This document shows positions 63,944 to 64,000 of a stretch of 64,000 nucleotides of DNA, piece by piece. The position numbers and the translations under genes are program-made. Every line of letters begins with the position of its first letter. Position 1 is the stretch's first letter. Origin of the DNA: Ruegeria atlantica (lineage in GTDB: Bacteria; Pseudomonadota; Alphaproteobacteria; Rhodobacterales; Rhodobacteraceae); assembly GCF_013033965.1 (NCBI RefSeq), contig NZ_WQFE01000010.1, forward strand, positions 147,129 to 211,128, read 5' to 3'. The notes beneath the pieces were generated by a model. It was given only the letters and a program-made list of their open reading frames with translations, was not told the DNA's origin and made no database searches.

Positions 63944-64000
63944 TCACTCGGCGGCTTCTTCGTATGCTTCCATTGGGGGGCATGTGCAGATGAGGTTTCT
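63944..64000 (-). CDS. gcvP: Glycine dehydrogenase (decarboxylating), C-terminal end (runs off window)
   Basis: The last 18 codons and TGA of a minus-strand gene. The tail RNLICTCPPMEAYEEAAE matches the characteristic end of glycine cleavage P-protein in alphaproteobacteria (RNLxCTCPP...AAE). Everything else lies outside the window, so the call rests on this short motif. The terminator at 63911 follows it. Confidence 0.75.
   Translation of the reverse strand, partial: RNLICTCPPMEAYEEAAE

Overview
The window looks like chromosomal DNA of a marine Rhodobacterales bacterium of the Roseobacter group (Ruegeria-like). The evidence is a CcrM-type methylase beside rnhB, a flaF-flbT-DUF1217 flagellar block, a serC-serA operon with a hairpin leader of the alphaproteobacterial serC type, many ABC/TRAP uptake genes, and high-GC coding sequence throughout. 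Gene density is high. No gene-free stretch exceeds about 240 bases. I saw no rRNA, tRNA, insertion sequence, prophage or CRISPR array.

Layout. 1-4.3 kb: 5' end of ccrM, rnhB, two small exported proteins, a membrane protein with a winged-helix-like tail, and a DUF427-adenylate cyclase fusion. 4.3-10.0 kb: flagellar genes (DUF1217 protein, flbT, flaF, flagellin, FlgN-like, FlgJ-like on minus; fliK, flgD on plus). 10.2-18.6 kb: an aminoglycoside-phosphotransferase-fold kinase, then a polyamine locus (FAD oxidoreductase, potI-H-G-F, a GntR/FCD regulator and a spuC-type aminotransferase). 18.7-31.2 kb: housekeeping genes (pyrE, lytic transglycosylase, WYL regulator with GST, rnr, dapE, dapD), a GluR0-like channel/receptor, a cupin and a serine/threonine dehydratase with a GntR regulator. 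31.3-41.7 kb: LOG protein, Cys/Met lyase, cbpA-cbpM, cytochrome P460-like protein, rlmN, small exported proteins, asparaginase, ArsR-SRPBCC-YciI, serB. 41.8-49.2 kb: a complete histidine-utilisation locus (hutI-H-G-U against hutF-hutC) of the formylglutamate type. 49.3-54.6 kb: matB, a PPP-family phosphatase, serA and serC. 54.6-62.1 kb: a catabolic island of Gfo/Idh oxidoreductase, GntR/UTRA regulator, SsuD-like monooxygenase, aldo/keto reductase, flavin reductase and a TRAP transporter. 62.2-64 kb: a Sel1 protein, a MauG-type di-haem peroxidase and the 3' end of gcvP.

How the genes work together. Putrescine-type amines would be imported by PotFGHI and degraded by the aminotransferase and/or FAD oxidase under the GntR regulator, whose candidate operator TTGGATTTGATCAA occurs twice exactly 100 bp apart. 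Histidine goes to glutamate and formate through HutH-U-I-F-G. SerC, SerA and SerB (12 kb away) make serine. The most notable system is the island at 54.6-62.1 kb. Its order monooxygenase - aldo/keto reductase - flavin reductase matches the core of the sulfoquinovose monooxygenase (smoC-smoB-smoA) pathway, but with a TRAP transporter in place of an ABC importer.
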